From positions 10,163 to 74,162 of the forward strand of contig USHV01000012.1 in assembly GCA_900554695.1 (NCBI GenBank): a stretch of DNA of 64,000 bases, read 5' to 3'. The notes beneath the pieces were generated by a model, which had not been told where the DNA came from, ran no database searches, and saw nothing but the letters and a program-made list of their open reading frames with translations. Below, in pieces: positions 28,849 through 37,850 of the stretch. A program made the translations under genes and the position numbers. How positions within the stretch are numbered: position 1 is the first letter of the stretch; each line of letters opens with the position of its first letter. The stretch is from an uncultured Prevotella sp. (GTDB taxonomy: Bacteria > Bacteroidota > Bacteroidia > Bacteroidales > Bacteroidaceae).

Positions 28849-30393
28849 ATGGCAATAAAGAAACGACCTGTATCGCCGCGCCAGAAGATGATCAACCTGA
28901 TGTACGTCGTCCTCATGGCAATGCTTGCGCTCAACATATCGACTGAGGTGCTCAACGCCTTCTCTATCGTTGAGGAAAGCCTCAATCGCACCACCTACAA
29001 CTCGTCGAAGGAGAACGAAGCCATATTCCGCAACTTCTCCGAACAGATGAAGGCTAACCCTCAGAAGGTGAAGGAGTGGTTTGAGAAGGCAACGGCGGTG
29101 AAACGCATGAGTGACTCGCTATACAACTTCGCGCAGGAGCTCAAGGTGGAAATCGTGCGCATAGCCGACGGTTCCGACGGTGATGTGATGAACATAAAGA
29201 ACAAGGATGATCTTGAAGCTGCCAACCAGGTGATGCTTGCGCCGGGCACAGGAAAGGGCCGCAAGCTCTATAACGCGATAAACAGCTTCCGCTCGCGGAT
29301 AATATCCATGGTGACCGATCCGCATCAGCGGAGCATCATCGAGAGCAATCTCACGACGAAACTGCCTAAAAACGCCGTCACGATGGGCAAGAACTGGCAG
29401 GAATATATGTTTGAGGACATGCCGGTGGCAGCAGCTGTCACCATGCTCTCAAAGTTGCAGAGCGACGTGCGCTACGCCGAAGGCGAGGTGCTGCACACGC
29501 TCGTTTCAAACATCGATATGAAGGATATACGTGTCAACCAGCTCAGCGCGTATGTCATTCCTGAGTCGCGCACCGTCATAAGCGGCGACATATTCTCGGC
29601 CCAGATAGTAATGGCGGCTGTCGATACCACGCAGCATCCTGAAGTGTATGTGGGTGGCCGCAAGATAAGCGGCAACACTTATCGCTTCACTGCGGGCGGA
29701 GTGGGAGAACACTCGTTCGGAGGATACATCACGATGAAGAACGGCAACGGCGACGTGATACGCCGTGACTTCACGCAGAAATATACGGTCGTAGGACCAA
29801 GCGCCACGGTTTCGGCCGACCTTATGAACGTGCTCTATGCGGGATATGAGAATCCTATAAGCATAAGTATCCCGGGTGTGCCGCTCAGCAGCGTATCGGC
29901 GTCGATGACAGGCGGTTCGTTCCGCTCGATAGGTATGGGACGCTACATCGCCCGTCCTACGCATGTAGGCCAGGATGTCACGATCACCGTGTCGGCAAAT
30001 CAGAACGGACGTTCGCGCCAGATGGGCAAATATGTGTTCAAGGTAAGAAAACTGCCCGATCCGACGGCTTATCTCCAGATAGGTACCGACCGCTTCAGGG
30101 AGGGCGGACTCTCAAAGGCCTCGCTCATGGGTGTGAACGAAGTGAAGGCAGCCATCGACGACGGCATACTCGACATACAGTTCCGTGTGCAGAGCTTCGA
30201 GACGGTATTCTTCGACAATATGGGTAATGCCGTGCCGATGTCTTCGGACGGAGCATCGTTCAGCAGCCGTCAGAAGGAGACCTTCAGAAAGCTGTCGAGA
30301 AACAAGCGCTTCTACATCTCGCGTGTTACGGCGGTCGGACCGGACGGCATCACCAGACGTCTGCCGGGCTCAATGGAGGTCATCGTGAAATAG
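28849..30393 (+). CDS. gldM: T9SS motor/periplasmic shaft protein GldM (PorM)
   Basis: This 514-residue protein begins SPRQKMINLMYVVLMAMLALN, the conserved single N-terminal transmembrane helix (about 12-36) that sits inside the GldL pentamer. A helical domain follows (about 40-220), then several beta domains (about 225-514) that span the periplasm to the GldK/GldN ring. The length is typical. It starts 63 bp after gldL and is followed 48 bp later by gldN. Confidence 0.94.
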   Translation: MAIKKRPVSPRQKMINLMYVVLMAMLALNISTEVLNAFSIVEESLNRTTYNSSKENEAIFRNFSEQMKANPQKVKEWFEKATAVKRMSDSLYNFAQELKVEIVRIADGSDGDVMNIKNKDDLEAANQVMLAPGTGKGRKLYNAINSFRSRIISMVTDPHQRSIIESNLTTKLPKNAVTMGKNWQEYMFEDMPVAAAVTMLSKLQSDVRYAEGEVLHTLVSNIDMKDIRVNQLSAYVIPESRTVISGDIFSAQIVMAAVDTTQHPEVYVGGRKISGNTYRFTAGGVGEHSFGGYITMKNGNGDVIRRDFTQKYTVVGPSATVSADLMNVLYAGYENPISISIPGVPLSSVSASMTGGSFRSIGMGRYIARPTHVGQDVTITVSANQNGRSRQMGKYVFKVRKLPDPTAYLQIGTDRFREGGLSKASLMGVNEVKAAIDDGILDIQFRVQSFETVFFDNMGNAVPMSSDGASFSSRQKETFRKLSRNKRFYISRVTAVGPDGITRRLPGSMEVIVK

Positions 30394-30441
30394 AACTGAC
30401 TAAGAATAACAGAAAACGAACATACAACGAGTATATTTATT

Positions 30442-31473
30442 ATGAGAAAATTAATGTTCATATTGATTGCGGCATGTGTCGTGCAGAGCGTTTCAGCACA
30501 GCCGGCAGCACGTCGGAGGGAACAGCAGCAGGCTGCTGCGGCAAGCGCGAACGCACTTTCCGTGAGGGCACAGATTTCGTTTCCTACCCAGGCTCCGATG
30601 GATGAGGATGTCGTTTGGAGGCGTGATATCTACCGTGAGATAGATCTCAACGACGAAGCCAACGCCGCGCTGTATTATCCTGTTGAGCCGCTCGGTTCGC
30701 AGATGAACCTTTTCACCTATATATTCAAGCTCGTGATGCGTCGCAGTGTCACGCCTTATGAGTACAGACTCGACGGCAACGAGGTATTCGATGAGTCGGC
30801 CAAGGTGAACCTTATGTCCATTCTCGACAATTATCATATATTCTATGAGCGCACCGACAAGGGCATACGCATCGACGACAGCGATATTCCGTCGCGTGAG
30901 GTGACTGCCTACTACATCAAGGAGTGCGCTTATTACGACCAGGCCACCGCCACATTCCATACCAAGGTGGTCGCACTCTGCCCGATACTCCGCCGTGAGG
31001 ATGACTTCGGCGACGCCACGACTTCATATCCATTGTTCTGGGTGAAGTATGACGAACTGGCTCCTTATCTCACCAAGCAGACCATCATGACGAGCAATCT
31101 GAACAATGCCGCCACGATGAGCGTGGACGATTATTTCACCAGAAACCTGTATAAGGGAAAGATATACAAGACATCCAACATGCTCGGAAAGACGCTCGCG
31201 CAGTATTGTCCCACCGACTCGGCCATGTCGAAAGAGCAGAAGCGCATAGAGAACGAGCTGCAGGCGTTCGAGAAAAACATCTGGGGCGATCCGGCACGCA
31301 AGGATTCTCTCGACAGCATTGCCAAGTTGGACAAGAAAGATCTGAAGGCAACGAAGAAAAAGAACCGCAGGTCAGGCAGTAAGTCGGAGACGGTGAAAAA
31401 GAAGAGCAAGCAGCCAAGCACTACCACCACATCATCTGCTGCACGCGTAACGGTGCGCCGTCAGCGTCGTTGA
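30442..31473 (+). CDS. gldN: T9SS periplasmic ring protein GldN (PorN)
   Basis: This 343-residue protein has a signal peptide (about 1-19, ending VSAQ). The GldN core at about 45-270 includes VVWRRDIYREIDLN, NAALYYPVEP, LFTYIFKL and EYRLDGNEVFDE. The C-terminal 60 residues are a strongly basic Lys/Arg/Ser/Thr tail. GldN forms the ring with GldK at the outer membrane. It completes the porP-gldK-gldL-gldM-gldN order found across Bacteroidota. Confidence 0.93.
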   Translation: MRKLMFILIAACVVQSVSAQPAARRREQQQAAAASANALSVRAQISFPTQAPMDEDVVWRRDIYREIDLNDEANAALYYPVEPLGSQMNLFTYIFKLVMRRSVTPYEYRLDGNEVFDESAKVNLMSILDNYHIFYERTDKGIRIDDSDIPSREVTAYYIKECAYYDQATATFHTKVVALCPILRREDDFGDATTSYPLFWVKYDELAPYLTKQTIMTSNLNNAATMSVDDYFTRNLYKGKIYKTSNMLGKTLAQYCPTDSAMSKEQKRIENELQAFEKNIWGDPARKDSLDSIAKLDKKDLKATKKKNRRSGSKSETVKKKSKQPSTTTTSSAARVTVRRQRR

Positions 31474-31545
31474 TGCCGGTAGGGCGTGCCGTCGGTCAGA
31501 AGGTGTAATACAATGATATTATTAACACAATAAATACAATTGCTT

Positions 31546-32172
31546 ATGAAGAAGTTTTTTATCTTGGCATTACTGATGATGTCGGCTGTCTTTGCGACAG
31601 AGTCATCGGCTCAGGTTAAGTTCGGTCTTAAAGGTGGTTTGAACGTCACAAGCATGAGTTTCAGTTCTGACTTGTTGGCTGCCAACAACCGTACCGGATT
31701 TTTTATCGGTCCGACAGTGTTGTTCTCGTTGCCTATCGTAGGCCTCGGCATCGATGCGTCTGCCCTTTACGATCAGCGTGAGGCAGAACTGAAGTATGAA
31801 GGCCGCGACCCCGAGACGTTCAAGACACAGTCAATCAACATTCCTATTAACTTGCGTTACGGCATAGGTCTGGGCAATACTGCAAACCTGTTCTTGTTCG
31901 CCGGTCCTCAGTTCGGATTCAATGTAGGAAGCAAGAACCAGTCGCTTTTCCAGGATGTAGCATCATGGAAGCTCAGTAGCTCAAACTTCAGCCTTAACTT
32001 CGGAGCCGGTGTCATGCTCTTAAATCACCTGCAGGTGTCTGCCAACTATAACGTAGCATGCGGAAAGACCGGCGACGTGAATGTTATTGACGCCACAACT
32101 ACTGCAGCCGAAAGCCTCTTCTCAAAGGGACGTTCCAACGCATGGCAGGTGTCTTTGGCTTATTATTTCTAA
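31546..32172 (+). CDS. Small outer-membrane beta-barrel protein (porin family)
   Basis: This 208-residue protein starts at ATG 31546 (MKKFFILALLMMSAVFATESSAQ); the upstream TTG adds nothing. The signal peptide is followed by an eight-strand-type OMP beta-barrel: FGLKGGLNVTSMSF at the first strand, FNLNFGAGVML-like alternation (here FSLNFGAGVML), and a terminal aromatic strand (WQVSLAYYF) for BAM recognition. It lies 72 bp after gldN and may be transcribed with it. It is short for PorT, so a T9SS role is possible but unproven. Confidence 0.75.
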   Translation: MKKFFILALLMMSAVFATESSAQVKFGLKGGLNVTSMSFSSDLLAANNRTGFFIGPTVLFSLPIVGLGIDASALYDQREAELKYEGRDPETFKTQSINIPINLRYGIGLGNTANLFLFAGPQFGFNVGSKNQSLFQDVASWKLSSSNFSLNFGAGVMLLNHLQVSANYNVACGKTGDVNVIDATTTAAESLFSKGRSNAWQVSLAYYF

Positions 32173-32296
32173 GCAGAAAAGGATAGAGCCGGTGACGGAA
32201 AGTCGGATATGACTGCTTGTGATGCTGTGAAAACGGCATCAGACATGCGTTCGCCGACAGCAGATATTCCGTTACGACTTGTCTTAAACGATATTT

Positions 32297-32336
32297 ACTC
32301 AGGGCAGAACATGGAGTTTCTGTCCTGAGTTTTTTA
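32297..32336 (+). terminator. Terminator after the T9SS operon
   Basis: ACTCAGGGCAGAA pairs with TTTCTGTCCTGAGT around CATGGAG and is followed by TTTTT. It closes the T9SS and beta-barrel transcription unit. Confidence 0.75.
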
Positions 32337-32436
32337 TTTCCATAATGTCCTTTATCAGCCGTTATATCGGTTCACCCGATAAATATTTCCCGTTTTTCCC
32401 ATGCCTTATATCCGCCTTTTTTAAGAAAACCCGGAC

Positions 32437-32876
32437 GGACAATTACAATTTTTCTTGATTTTATTTTGACAAAATATTTTCGCAAAAGAGATGTAAACGA
32501 ATGTTAAATCGTATATAATAAAGGACATCCAGGACAATGTCGCCCTTTGATATACCCCATAACGTAGTCCGAAAAAATTCATTCCGTGTTCTGATATGGC
32601 CCATTTCATCATGCGATAAAGCCCATATTAGGGTGCGATATTGCCTATTTCAGCCCCTGAAATGGCCTATTTCGCAAGCCGAAATGGTGCATATTGCAAT
32701 GCAACGGAATACCACTTAAATATAAGTTATTGATATTCAATATATTATAAAACCTTTCGTAATTCGCGTATTTGCGGTCGATGGAGAGTCGGCTCGCAAA
32801 TACGCGCTTATTTTTCGGGGTAGAGAGGAAAACTAAGACCGGAAAAGCGGAATCCGGTTACAATTTGAAAGTTGCC
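32437..32876 (+). repeat. ~440-bp intergenic element, copy A, with five-module 22-nt array
   Basis: Five 17-nt modules start at 32592, 32614, 32636, 32658 and 32680, with linkers TCATG, GGGTG, GCCCC and CAAGC. To the left is a conserved arm beginning TTACAATTTTTCTTG and including a promoter-like TATTTTCG at 32475-32482. To the right is a perfect 12-bp inverted repeat (CGCGTATTTGCG at 32765-32776, CGCAAATACGCG at 32795-32806) followed by CTTATTTTT. The ends CAATTACAATTTTT and, reverse-complemented, CAACTTTCAAATTGT form an imperfect terminal inverted repeat. No open frame fills it. Confidence 0.85.
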
Positions 32877-32943
32877 TGTATCGTTTTATTCCGGCAGAAG
32901 GTTACAATTTGAAAGTTGCCTATGGCGTTTTATTCCGACATGA
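32856..32943 (+). repeat. 44-bp tandem duplication at the end of element copy A
   Basis: Two adjacent 44-bp units begin GGTTACAATTTGAAAGTTGCC at 32856 and 32900 and differ at only a few positions in the second half (GTATCGTTTTATTCCGGC versus ATGGCGTTTTATTCCGAC). The duplication covers the right end of the 440-bp element plus its flank. From here to 33217 I see no gene. Confidence 0.85.
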
Positions 32944-33217
32944 GAAAACAGTGACAATTCGGGTTTATACCCCGGTCTTTTTGTTGAGATCAATATCTTT
33001 TAGATTTCATCCGGGTGCTTATATTGCGGTGACGACGACTTTCATATATCCGGAAAAGACGGTCGACGAAGAATTATTTACTATGTCCGTTATTGTGCAG
33101 GTGCGTCTGTCGTTTACCTGCTGTCAGTCAGCAGGTTTACTGTCATGCCGATTCTGGACACTGACCGGCACGGCAGCATTGTAAAAGATGGCGCGCATCA
33201 AATCAACACTCTTTTCT

Positions 33218-33249
33218 TTTGTCAGATTAGTCATAAATAATTATTTTTG
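33218..33249 (+). promoter_or_regulatory. Consensus promoter of priA
   Basis: TTTG at 33218, a 20-base spacer and TATTTTTG at 33242-33249 match the Bacteroidota consensus exactly. Transcription would begin at about 33254-33257, on top of the first ATG (33252) and just before the second (33258), so the mRNA would be nearly leaderless. Confidence 0.7.
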
Positions 33250-33251
33250 CA

Positions 33252-35534
33252 ATGCTTATGGTATATGCAGACATTATCCTTCCTTTGCCTCTCGAAGGCG
33301 TGTTCACTTATTCCGTGCCCGACGGTATGACATCCGTCATCAAGCCCGGAATGAGGGTCGTTGTGCCATTGGGACGCAGCAAGAAATACATGGGTATTGT
33401 GCTGAAAGTGCACGATGTGAAGCCGGAGTTCGAGGTGAAGGACATCATGTCGCTGCCCGACCGGCATCCGTCCGTCACCGCTTTGCAGTTGCGCCTGTGG
33501 CAGTGGATAGCCGAATATTATATGTCGCCGCTGGGCGATGTGCTCAAGGCTGCGCTGCCTGCCGGACTGAAAGACGAGGACAGCTATCGCCCGAAGACCG
33601 AGCGTTGCGTCACTCTGCCCGAGAAAATGCGCAGCGGACAGTCGCTGCACGTGGCGCTGAACATACTCACTCAGTCGCGTGCCAGGAAGCAGAAGGAACT
33701 GTTCGAGCAATATCTCTCACTCAGTCATTGGGACGAGGCGTGCTCCGGTTGCTCACGTGATGACGTTGTGGAACTGACGTGCGAGGAACTTCTGAACGAG
33801 GCCCACACCACCACCGCAACGCTGCGGGCGCTTGTCTCGCGCGGATTTCTCACCACATACGAGCGTGAGGTGGGGCGCATAGGCCACGGCGGAGAGGCTC
33901 ATCCCGAGAACATGAAGACGTTGGGCGAGGCGCAGCAGAAGGCTTACGACGAGATACTCGAGACGTTCAAGACCAAGAATGTCACCCTTCTGCACGGCGT
34001 GACGTCGAGCGGAAAGACCGAAATATACATACATCTCATAGACAAGACCCTGCGCGAGGGCCGCCAGGTGCTCTATCTCTTGCCGGAGATTGCCCTTACG
34101 GTGCAGATAATGAAGCGCCTGCGCAATGTCTTTGGCGACCGTTTGGGCATATATCATTCCAAATACAGCGACGCCGAACGCGTGGAGATATGGAACCGAC
34201 AGCTGTCCGACCATCCCTACGGAGTGATACTCGGCGCGCGCTCGTCGTTGTTTCTGCCGTTCACCAATCTCGGTCTCGTCATCGTTGACGAGGAGCACGA
34301 GACGTCGTTCAAGCAGCAGGACCCAGCTCCCCGCTACCATGCGCGCTCGGCGGCAATAGTGCTTGCGTCGATGTGCGGCGCGAAGGTGCTGCTCGGTTCG
34401 GCCACGCCCTCGGCTGAGAGTTACAACAACGCGCTCACAGGCAAGTACGGGCTGGTGAGCATAATGACCCGATACAAGAACATACAGCTGCCTGAGATAC
34501 AGGTGGTTGACGTGAAAGACCTGCGCCGTCGCAAGATGATGAACGGTCCGTTCTCGCCGGCTCTGCTCAAGGCTGTGCGCGACGCGCTGGCCGACGGACG
34601 CCAGGCCATACTCTTCCACAACCGCCGCGGTTTCGCGCCGATGATTGAGTGCCACGTGTGCGGATGGGTTCCACATTGCGACAAGTGCGATGTCAGTCTG
34701 ACACTACACAAGTCGCTCGGCAGGCTTACGTGCCATTACTGTGGCAGTGTGTATTATGTGCCGACCAAATGTCCGTGTTGCGGAAGCACTGAGCTGCGCT
34801 CGCGGGGCTATGGCACGGAGAACATTGAGGACCGCGTACGCGAGATATTCCCCGAGGCACGTGTGTCACGGATGGATCTCGACACCACCCGTACACGCAA
34901 TGCATACGAACGTATCATAAACGAATTCTCGTCGGGAGCCACCAACCTGCTCATAGGCACACAGATGGTGAGCAAGGGTCTCGACTTCGGCAACGTGTCG
35001 GTGGTGGGCATTCTCGACGCCGACACCATGCTCAACAATCCAGACTTCCGTGCCTACGAGCAGGCTTTCATGATGATGGCGCAGGTGGCAGGACGCGCAG
35101 GACGCAAGAGTGGACGCGGAAAGGTGATTCTTCAGACCCGCAACCCGGAGCTGCCCGTCATCGGAGAGGTGGTGAGAAACGACTACAAGACGTTCTACAA
35201 AGAGCTGTTCGAGGAGCGTCGCATGTTTCATTATCCGCCGTTCTATCATCTCATCTGCGTATATCTGCGCCACCGCAACGCGCAGGTTGCCGACGATGCG
35301 GCAGCTGACATGGGACGCATGTTGCGAAGTATGCTCGGTGAACGCGTGTTAGGACCCGACCGGCCGTCGGTGGCGCGTGTCAAGACCATGAGCATACGCA
35401 AGATTGTTATAAAGCTCGAGGCCGGAATAAGTCTGCCCCGTGTGCGTGCATTCCTGCGCGAACAGCAGTCGTGCCTTATGCAGAACAAGCGTTATTCGAC
35501 GCTCGAGACCTACTACGACGTCGATCCTTTATAA
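33252..35534 (+). CDS. priA: Primosomal replication restart helicase PriA
   Basis: This is a superfamily-2 DNA helicase of 760 residues (or 758 from the ATG at 33258, which the promoter position favours). It has the N-terminal DNA-binding domain (YADIILPLPLEGVFTYSVP), Walker A GVTSSGKTE near 255 and DEEH (VIVDEEHETSFKQ) near 345. A zinc-binding cluster with paired Cys motifs (CHVCGWVPHCDKCD and CHYCGSVYYVPTKCPCCG) lies at about 457-515. Motifs V-VI follow (GTQMVSKGLDF, QVAGRAGR). It reloads the replisome at stalled forks. It is a single-gene unit. Confidence 0.95.
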   Translation: MLMVYADIILPLPLEGVFTYSVPDGMTSVIKPGMRVVVPLGRSKKYMGIVLKVHDVKPEFEVKDIMSLPDRHPSVTALQLRLWQWIAEYYMSPLGDVLKAALPAGLKDEDSYRPKTERCVTLPEKMRSGQSLHVALNILTQSRARKQKELFEQYLSLSHWDEACSGCSRDDVVELTCEELLNEAHTTTATLRALVSRGFLTTYEREVGRIGHGGEAHPENMKTLGEAQQKAYDEILETFKTKNVTLLHGVTSSGKTEIYIHLIDKTLREGRQVLYLLPEIALTVQIMKRLRNVFGDRLGIYHSKYSDAERVEIWNRQLSDHPYGVILGARSSLFLPFTNLGLVIVDEEHETSFKQQDPAPRYHARSAAIVLASMCGAKVLLGSATPSAESYNNALTGKYGLVSIMTRYKNIQLPEIQVVDVKDLRRRKMMNGPFSPALLKAVRDALADGRQAILFHNRRGFAPMIECHVCGWVPHCDKCDVSLTLHKSLGRLTCHYCGSVYYVPTKCPCCGSTELRSRGYGTENIEDRVREIFPEARVSRMDLDTTRTRNAYERIINEFSSGATNLLIGTQMVSKGLDFGNVSVVGILDADTMLNNPDFRAYEQAFMMMAQVAGRAGRKSGRGKVILQTRNPELPVIGEVVRNDYKTFYKELFEERRMFHYPPFYHLICVYLRHRNAQVADDAAADMGRMLRSMLGERVLGPDRPSVARVKTMSIRKIVIKLEAGISLPRVRAFLREQQSCLMQNKRYSTLETYYDVDPL

Positions 35535-35591
35535 CCCGTTTTTTCTATGTCGGAAGACTGTCTTCACATGGATTTCATGCAATTTTCCTGT

Positions 35592-35657
35592 ATATAATAA
35601 GTAAGAATTTCTGATATAATAAGTAAGGATTCGTGATATAAGAAAATCGCAAAGGCG
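35592..35657 (+). repeat. 22-nt-period repeat, three units (ATATAATAAGTAAG type)
   Basis: ATATAATAAGTAAG recurs at 35592 and 35614, with a decayed third unit at 35636 (ATATAAGAAAATC). The spacing is exactly 22. The sequence is unrelated to the 17-nt modules. Confidence 0.75.
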
Positions 35658-35777
35658 AAGTGGATGAATATTTAATCCGTCTTCGCAAGACGGTATTCTT
35701 TATCCACCGATCAAATTTTCTCATCTTTGCGAGGCTGTTTCCCGAACTTTATCTTACGGAAAGGTTTTTATTATAGC

Positions 35778-35960
35778 GTGATTAAGCCGTTGTGTTCTTT
35801 TATTTAAGCCTGTAATGTCGGGCGGTTAAGCCTTTATCATGGTTTATTTAAGTTTATATTATGGTTTATTTAAGCTTATGTCGTGTAGTGTTAAGACTTT
35901 TATATTAGTGATGTTAGGTTTATATCATGATGCGGTTAAGTCCTTGTCATATTCTGATAC
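35778..35960 (+). repeat. 22-nt-period degenerate tandem array, about eight units (TTAAGCC type)
   Basis: Units of the form AAGCCTTTATCATGGTTTAT begin at 35784, 35806, 35828, 35850, 35872, 35893, 35915 and 35938. The spacings are 22, 22, 22, 22, 21, 22 and 23. Some units share GCCTTTATC-like text with the 17-nt modules, but most do not. It fills the spacer between priA and the FadL-type gene. Confidence 0.75.
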
Positions 35961-35980
35961 GGTTCGTTCCATAATATGAA

Positions 35981-36011
35981 AAAGGCTCTTCCGTGGATTG
36001 AAAGAGCCTTT
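35981..36011. terminator. Bidirectional terminator between priA and the FadL-type gene
   Basis: AAAGGCTCTT pairs with AAGAGCCTTT across an 11-base loop, with A/T-rich flanks on both sides. It is suitable for both convergent units. Confidence 0.6.
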
Positions 36012-36185
36012 ATTGTGAGTCCATATATCATGTATCATTCTGCATTTTGCACGAACTTTCTCGGTGCGGGTGCTATCGTAAATTTGACGATGAATATATA
36101 TAAATTCATGATGATGGTTTTTTCATGAATATACATACTCTTCATTGGCGATAGACCGGCACTGAAAAGTCCTGCCACGAGCGTG

Positions 36186-37688
36186 TCACAGCTTTATGTC
36201 AACGCCAAGTCCGATTACGCGGTTTGAGCGTGTGAACGAGTTGCTGATGTTCATCGTACCGCTTGCTTGCAGCTTGTTGTAGTCGTCGTAGAGCGTGTGG
36301 AACCATGCGGCGTTTATCTTTACCTTCTCGGTTACGTTCACTCCTACGCCGAGTCCGTACGACCATGAGCTGACGTTGTAGCTTATGTCGTTCATGGCCT
36401 CGTCGTTGAAAGCGTAGCTTGTGCGCTGTGCTCCCGCGCTTATCTGCACGTATTTGTTTATGTCGAACTCCGCACCGAACAGATATTCGTTGGTGTCGCC
36501 AAGCATGTCTTTGGTGTATTGCTTTGTGTCCACGTCGAAGTAGTGATGATATCCGGCCATGATGCGCAGCGAGGGCAGTAGTTCATACTGTGCGCCCACG
36601 GTGAGCAGTGCGGGTGAGTCCTCTGCCACCTTCTTGCCGTCGGCATACTTGTCGAGCATGCTTATGTTCTCGGCGCTGAGGCTGTTGGCCGACTTGTTCT
36701 TCAGGCGCATGCGTGTCTTGAACTCATACTTGGCCGCGAGGTTCAGACGACCGGCCTTGAAATCGACGCCGATGATTGGAGCTATGCCCCAGCCGGTCTG
36801 GTCGCAGTTGAGCTCTATGTCCTGAGTCATCTCCGCGTAGCCTGTCATCTGTGCTGCCTGTGCTCTTGCCTCGGCTGCCTTGTCGGTGAGTCCTGCTGCC
36901 TCATACATACCTGCCGCCTGGTTGAGCGAAGCCGCCAGCGACTCGAAGAATGTCGGCGCGCCGACCATGGAAAGCTGTCCTCCCGCACTCTGTTGCAGCG
37001 CGATGTTCTTCACGTAGCCGTAGTAGTTGGCTGTACCATAGAGCAGTCGCAGTCCGCCATACACCGAGAGGTTGTCGCTTATCTTGTATGAGCTTCCCAG
37101 GGTGAAGCCATAGTAGTATTGGCGTCCGCGCATGAATGGATCCATTGAGTAGCCGCCCGTGAGCTGAGTGCCCATCGGTGCGAGGCTGTTGTTGATGCCG
37201 GCAGCTAACAGACTGGCCGGAATGCCAGCCACAACACCTTCGAACGAGCCGAGACCGTTGGCGAACTCACACTTTCCACCGCCACCAGTTATGGCGAATC
37301 CGAACTGGAATGTCCAGTCGTCTTTCACGTAGGCCGCCTGTACCGACGGCAATATCGGAGCGTCGGCCACGCCCTTGAAATTGCGTGCATATCCGTTTTC
37401 AGACGAGGCGGGATTGTTTACGTTGAACTTGAACAGTTCGCCGTAGGCTGTGGTGACAGTACGTGTCTGGTGCACATTCTGCAGGTTTATGGACAGATGG
37501 AATCCGTTTTCGAGGAATGCCACGCCGGCTGGGTTGCTGTATACACCATCTATGCCGATGGCGGCATCGCGCGCCGGATTTCTCAAGAAGATGATGTTCT
37601 GATTTGTGTTTGTAAGAATGCCGCCTGCAAATGAGGTGCTGCCACACGCAGCAAATAAGACTATGCAGGCTAATTTTAATTTATTCAT
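36186..37688 (-). CDS. FadL/OmpP1/TodX-type outer-membrane hydrophobic compound transporter
   Basis: This 500-residue protein starts from the ATG at 37688 (MNKLKLACIVLFAACGSTSFAGG); an upstream start would add ten residues before the signal peptide. The mature N-terminus has the family signature NQNIIFLRNPARDAAIGIDGVYSNPAGVAFL, the hatch region with its NPA motif. It is followed by a 14-strand-type barrel with repeated GGLRLLYG, LAAKYEFKTRMRLKN and GYHHYFD strands. FadL proteins admit fatty acids or other hydrophobic molecules by lateral diffusion. The C-terminus (RVIGLGVDIKL) is a normal barrel end. Confidence 0.87.
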   Translation of the reverse strand: MNKLKLACIVLFAACGSTSFAGGILTNTNQNIIFLRNPARDAAIGIDGVYSNPAGVAFLENGFHLSINLQNVHQTRTVTTAYGELFKFNVNNPASSENGYARNFKGVADAPILPSVQAAYVKDDWTFQFGFAITGGGGKCEFANGLGSFEGVVAGIPASLLAAGINNSLAPMGTQLTGGYSMDPFMRGRQYYYGFTLGSSYKISDNLSVYGGLRLLYGTANYYGYVKNIALQQSAGGQLSMVGAPTFFESLAASLNQAAGMYEAAGLTDKAAEARAQAAQMTGYAEMTQDIELNCDQTGWGIAPIIGVDFKAGRLNLAAKYEFKTRMRLKNKSANSLSAENISMLDKYADGKKVAEDSPALLTVGAQYELLPSLRIMAGYHHYFDVDTKQYTKDMLGDTNEYLFGAEFDINKYVQISAGAQRTSYAFNDEAMNDISYNVSSWSYGLGVGVNVTEKVKINAAWFHTLYDDYNKLQASGTMNISNSFTRSNRVIGLGVDIKL

Positions 37689-37715
37689 CTTAATAAAGTT
37701 TAAAATAATGAGCCG

Positions 37716-37723
37716 CAAAGTTA
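37716..37723 (-). promoter_or_regulatory. -7 box of the FadL-type gene
   Basis: TAACTTTG on the minus strand, 28 bases before the chosen start. No clear -33 box. Confidence 0.45.
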
Positions 37724-37786
37724 GTTAAATTGTCTTCTAAATCAGAAGATTAGAATGATTGTTTAATGAATGTTAACTAAAAAAGA

Positions 37787-37828
37787 AAGGCACGTTGCAC
37801 AAATATTCGATAATGTGCAACGTGCCTT
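37787..37828 (-). terminator. Terminator of the 7TM-HD gene
   Basis: A 14-bp perfect stem (AAGGCACGTTGCAC with GTGCAACGTGCCTT) is followed on the minus strand by TTCTTTTTT. It lies 22 bp past the stop. Confidence 0.85.
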
Positions 37829-37850
37829 ATGCCTGATAATCCGTGTGGAA

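Noticed and set aside
32437..32876. Insertion sequence in the ~440-bp element
   Set aside because: No transposase or other open frame exists inside; at most it is a non-autonomous element.
33188..33760. 190-residue plus-strand frame overlapping priA
   Set aside because: It is in another frame of priA, is Arg/Ala/Gly-rich, and priA has all its motifs in its own frame.
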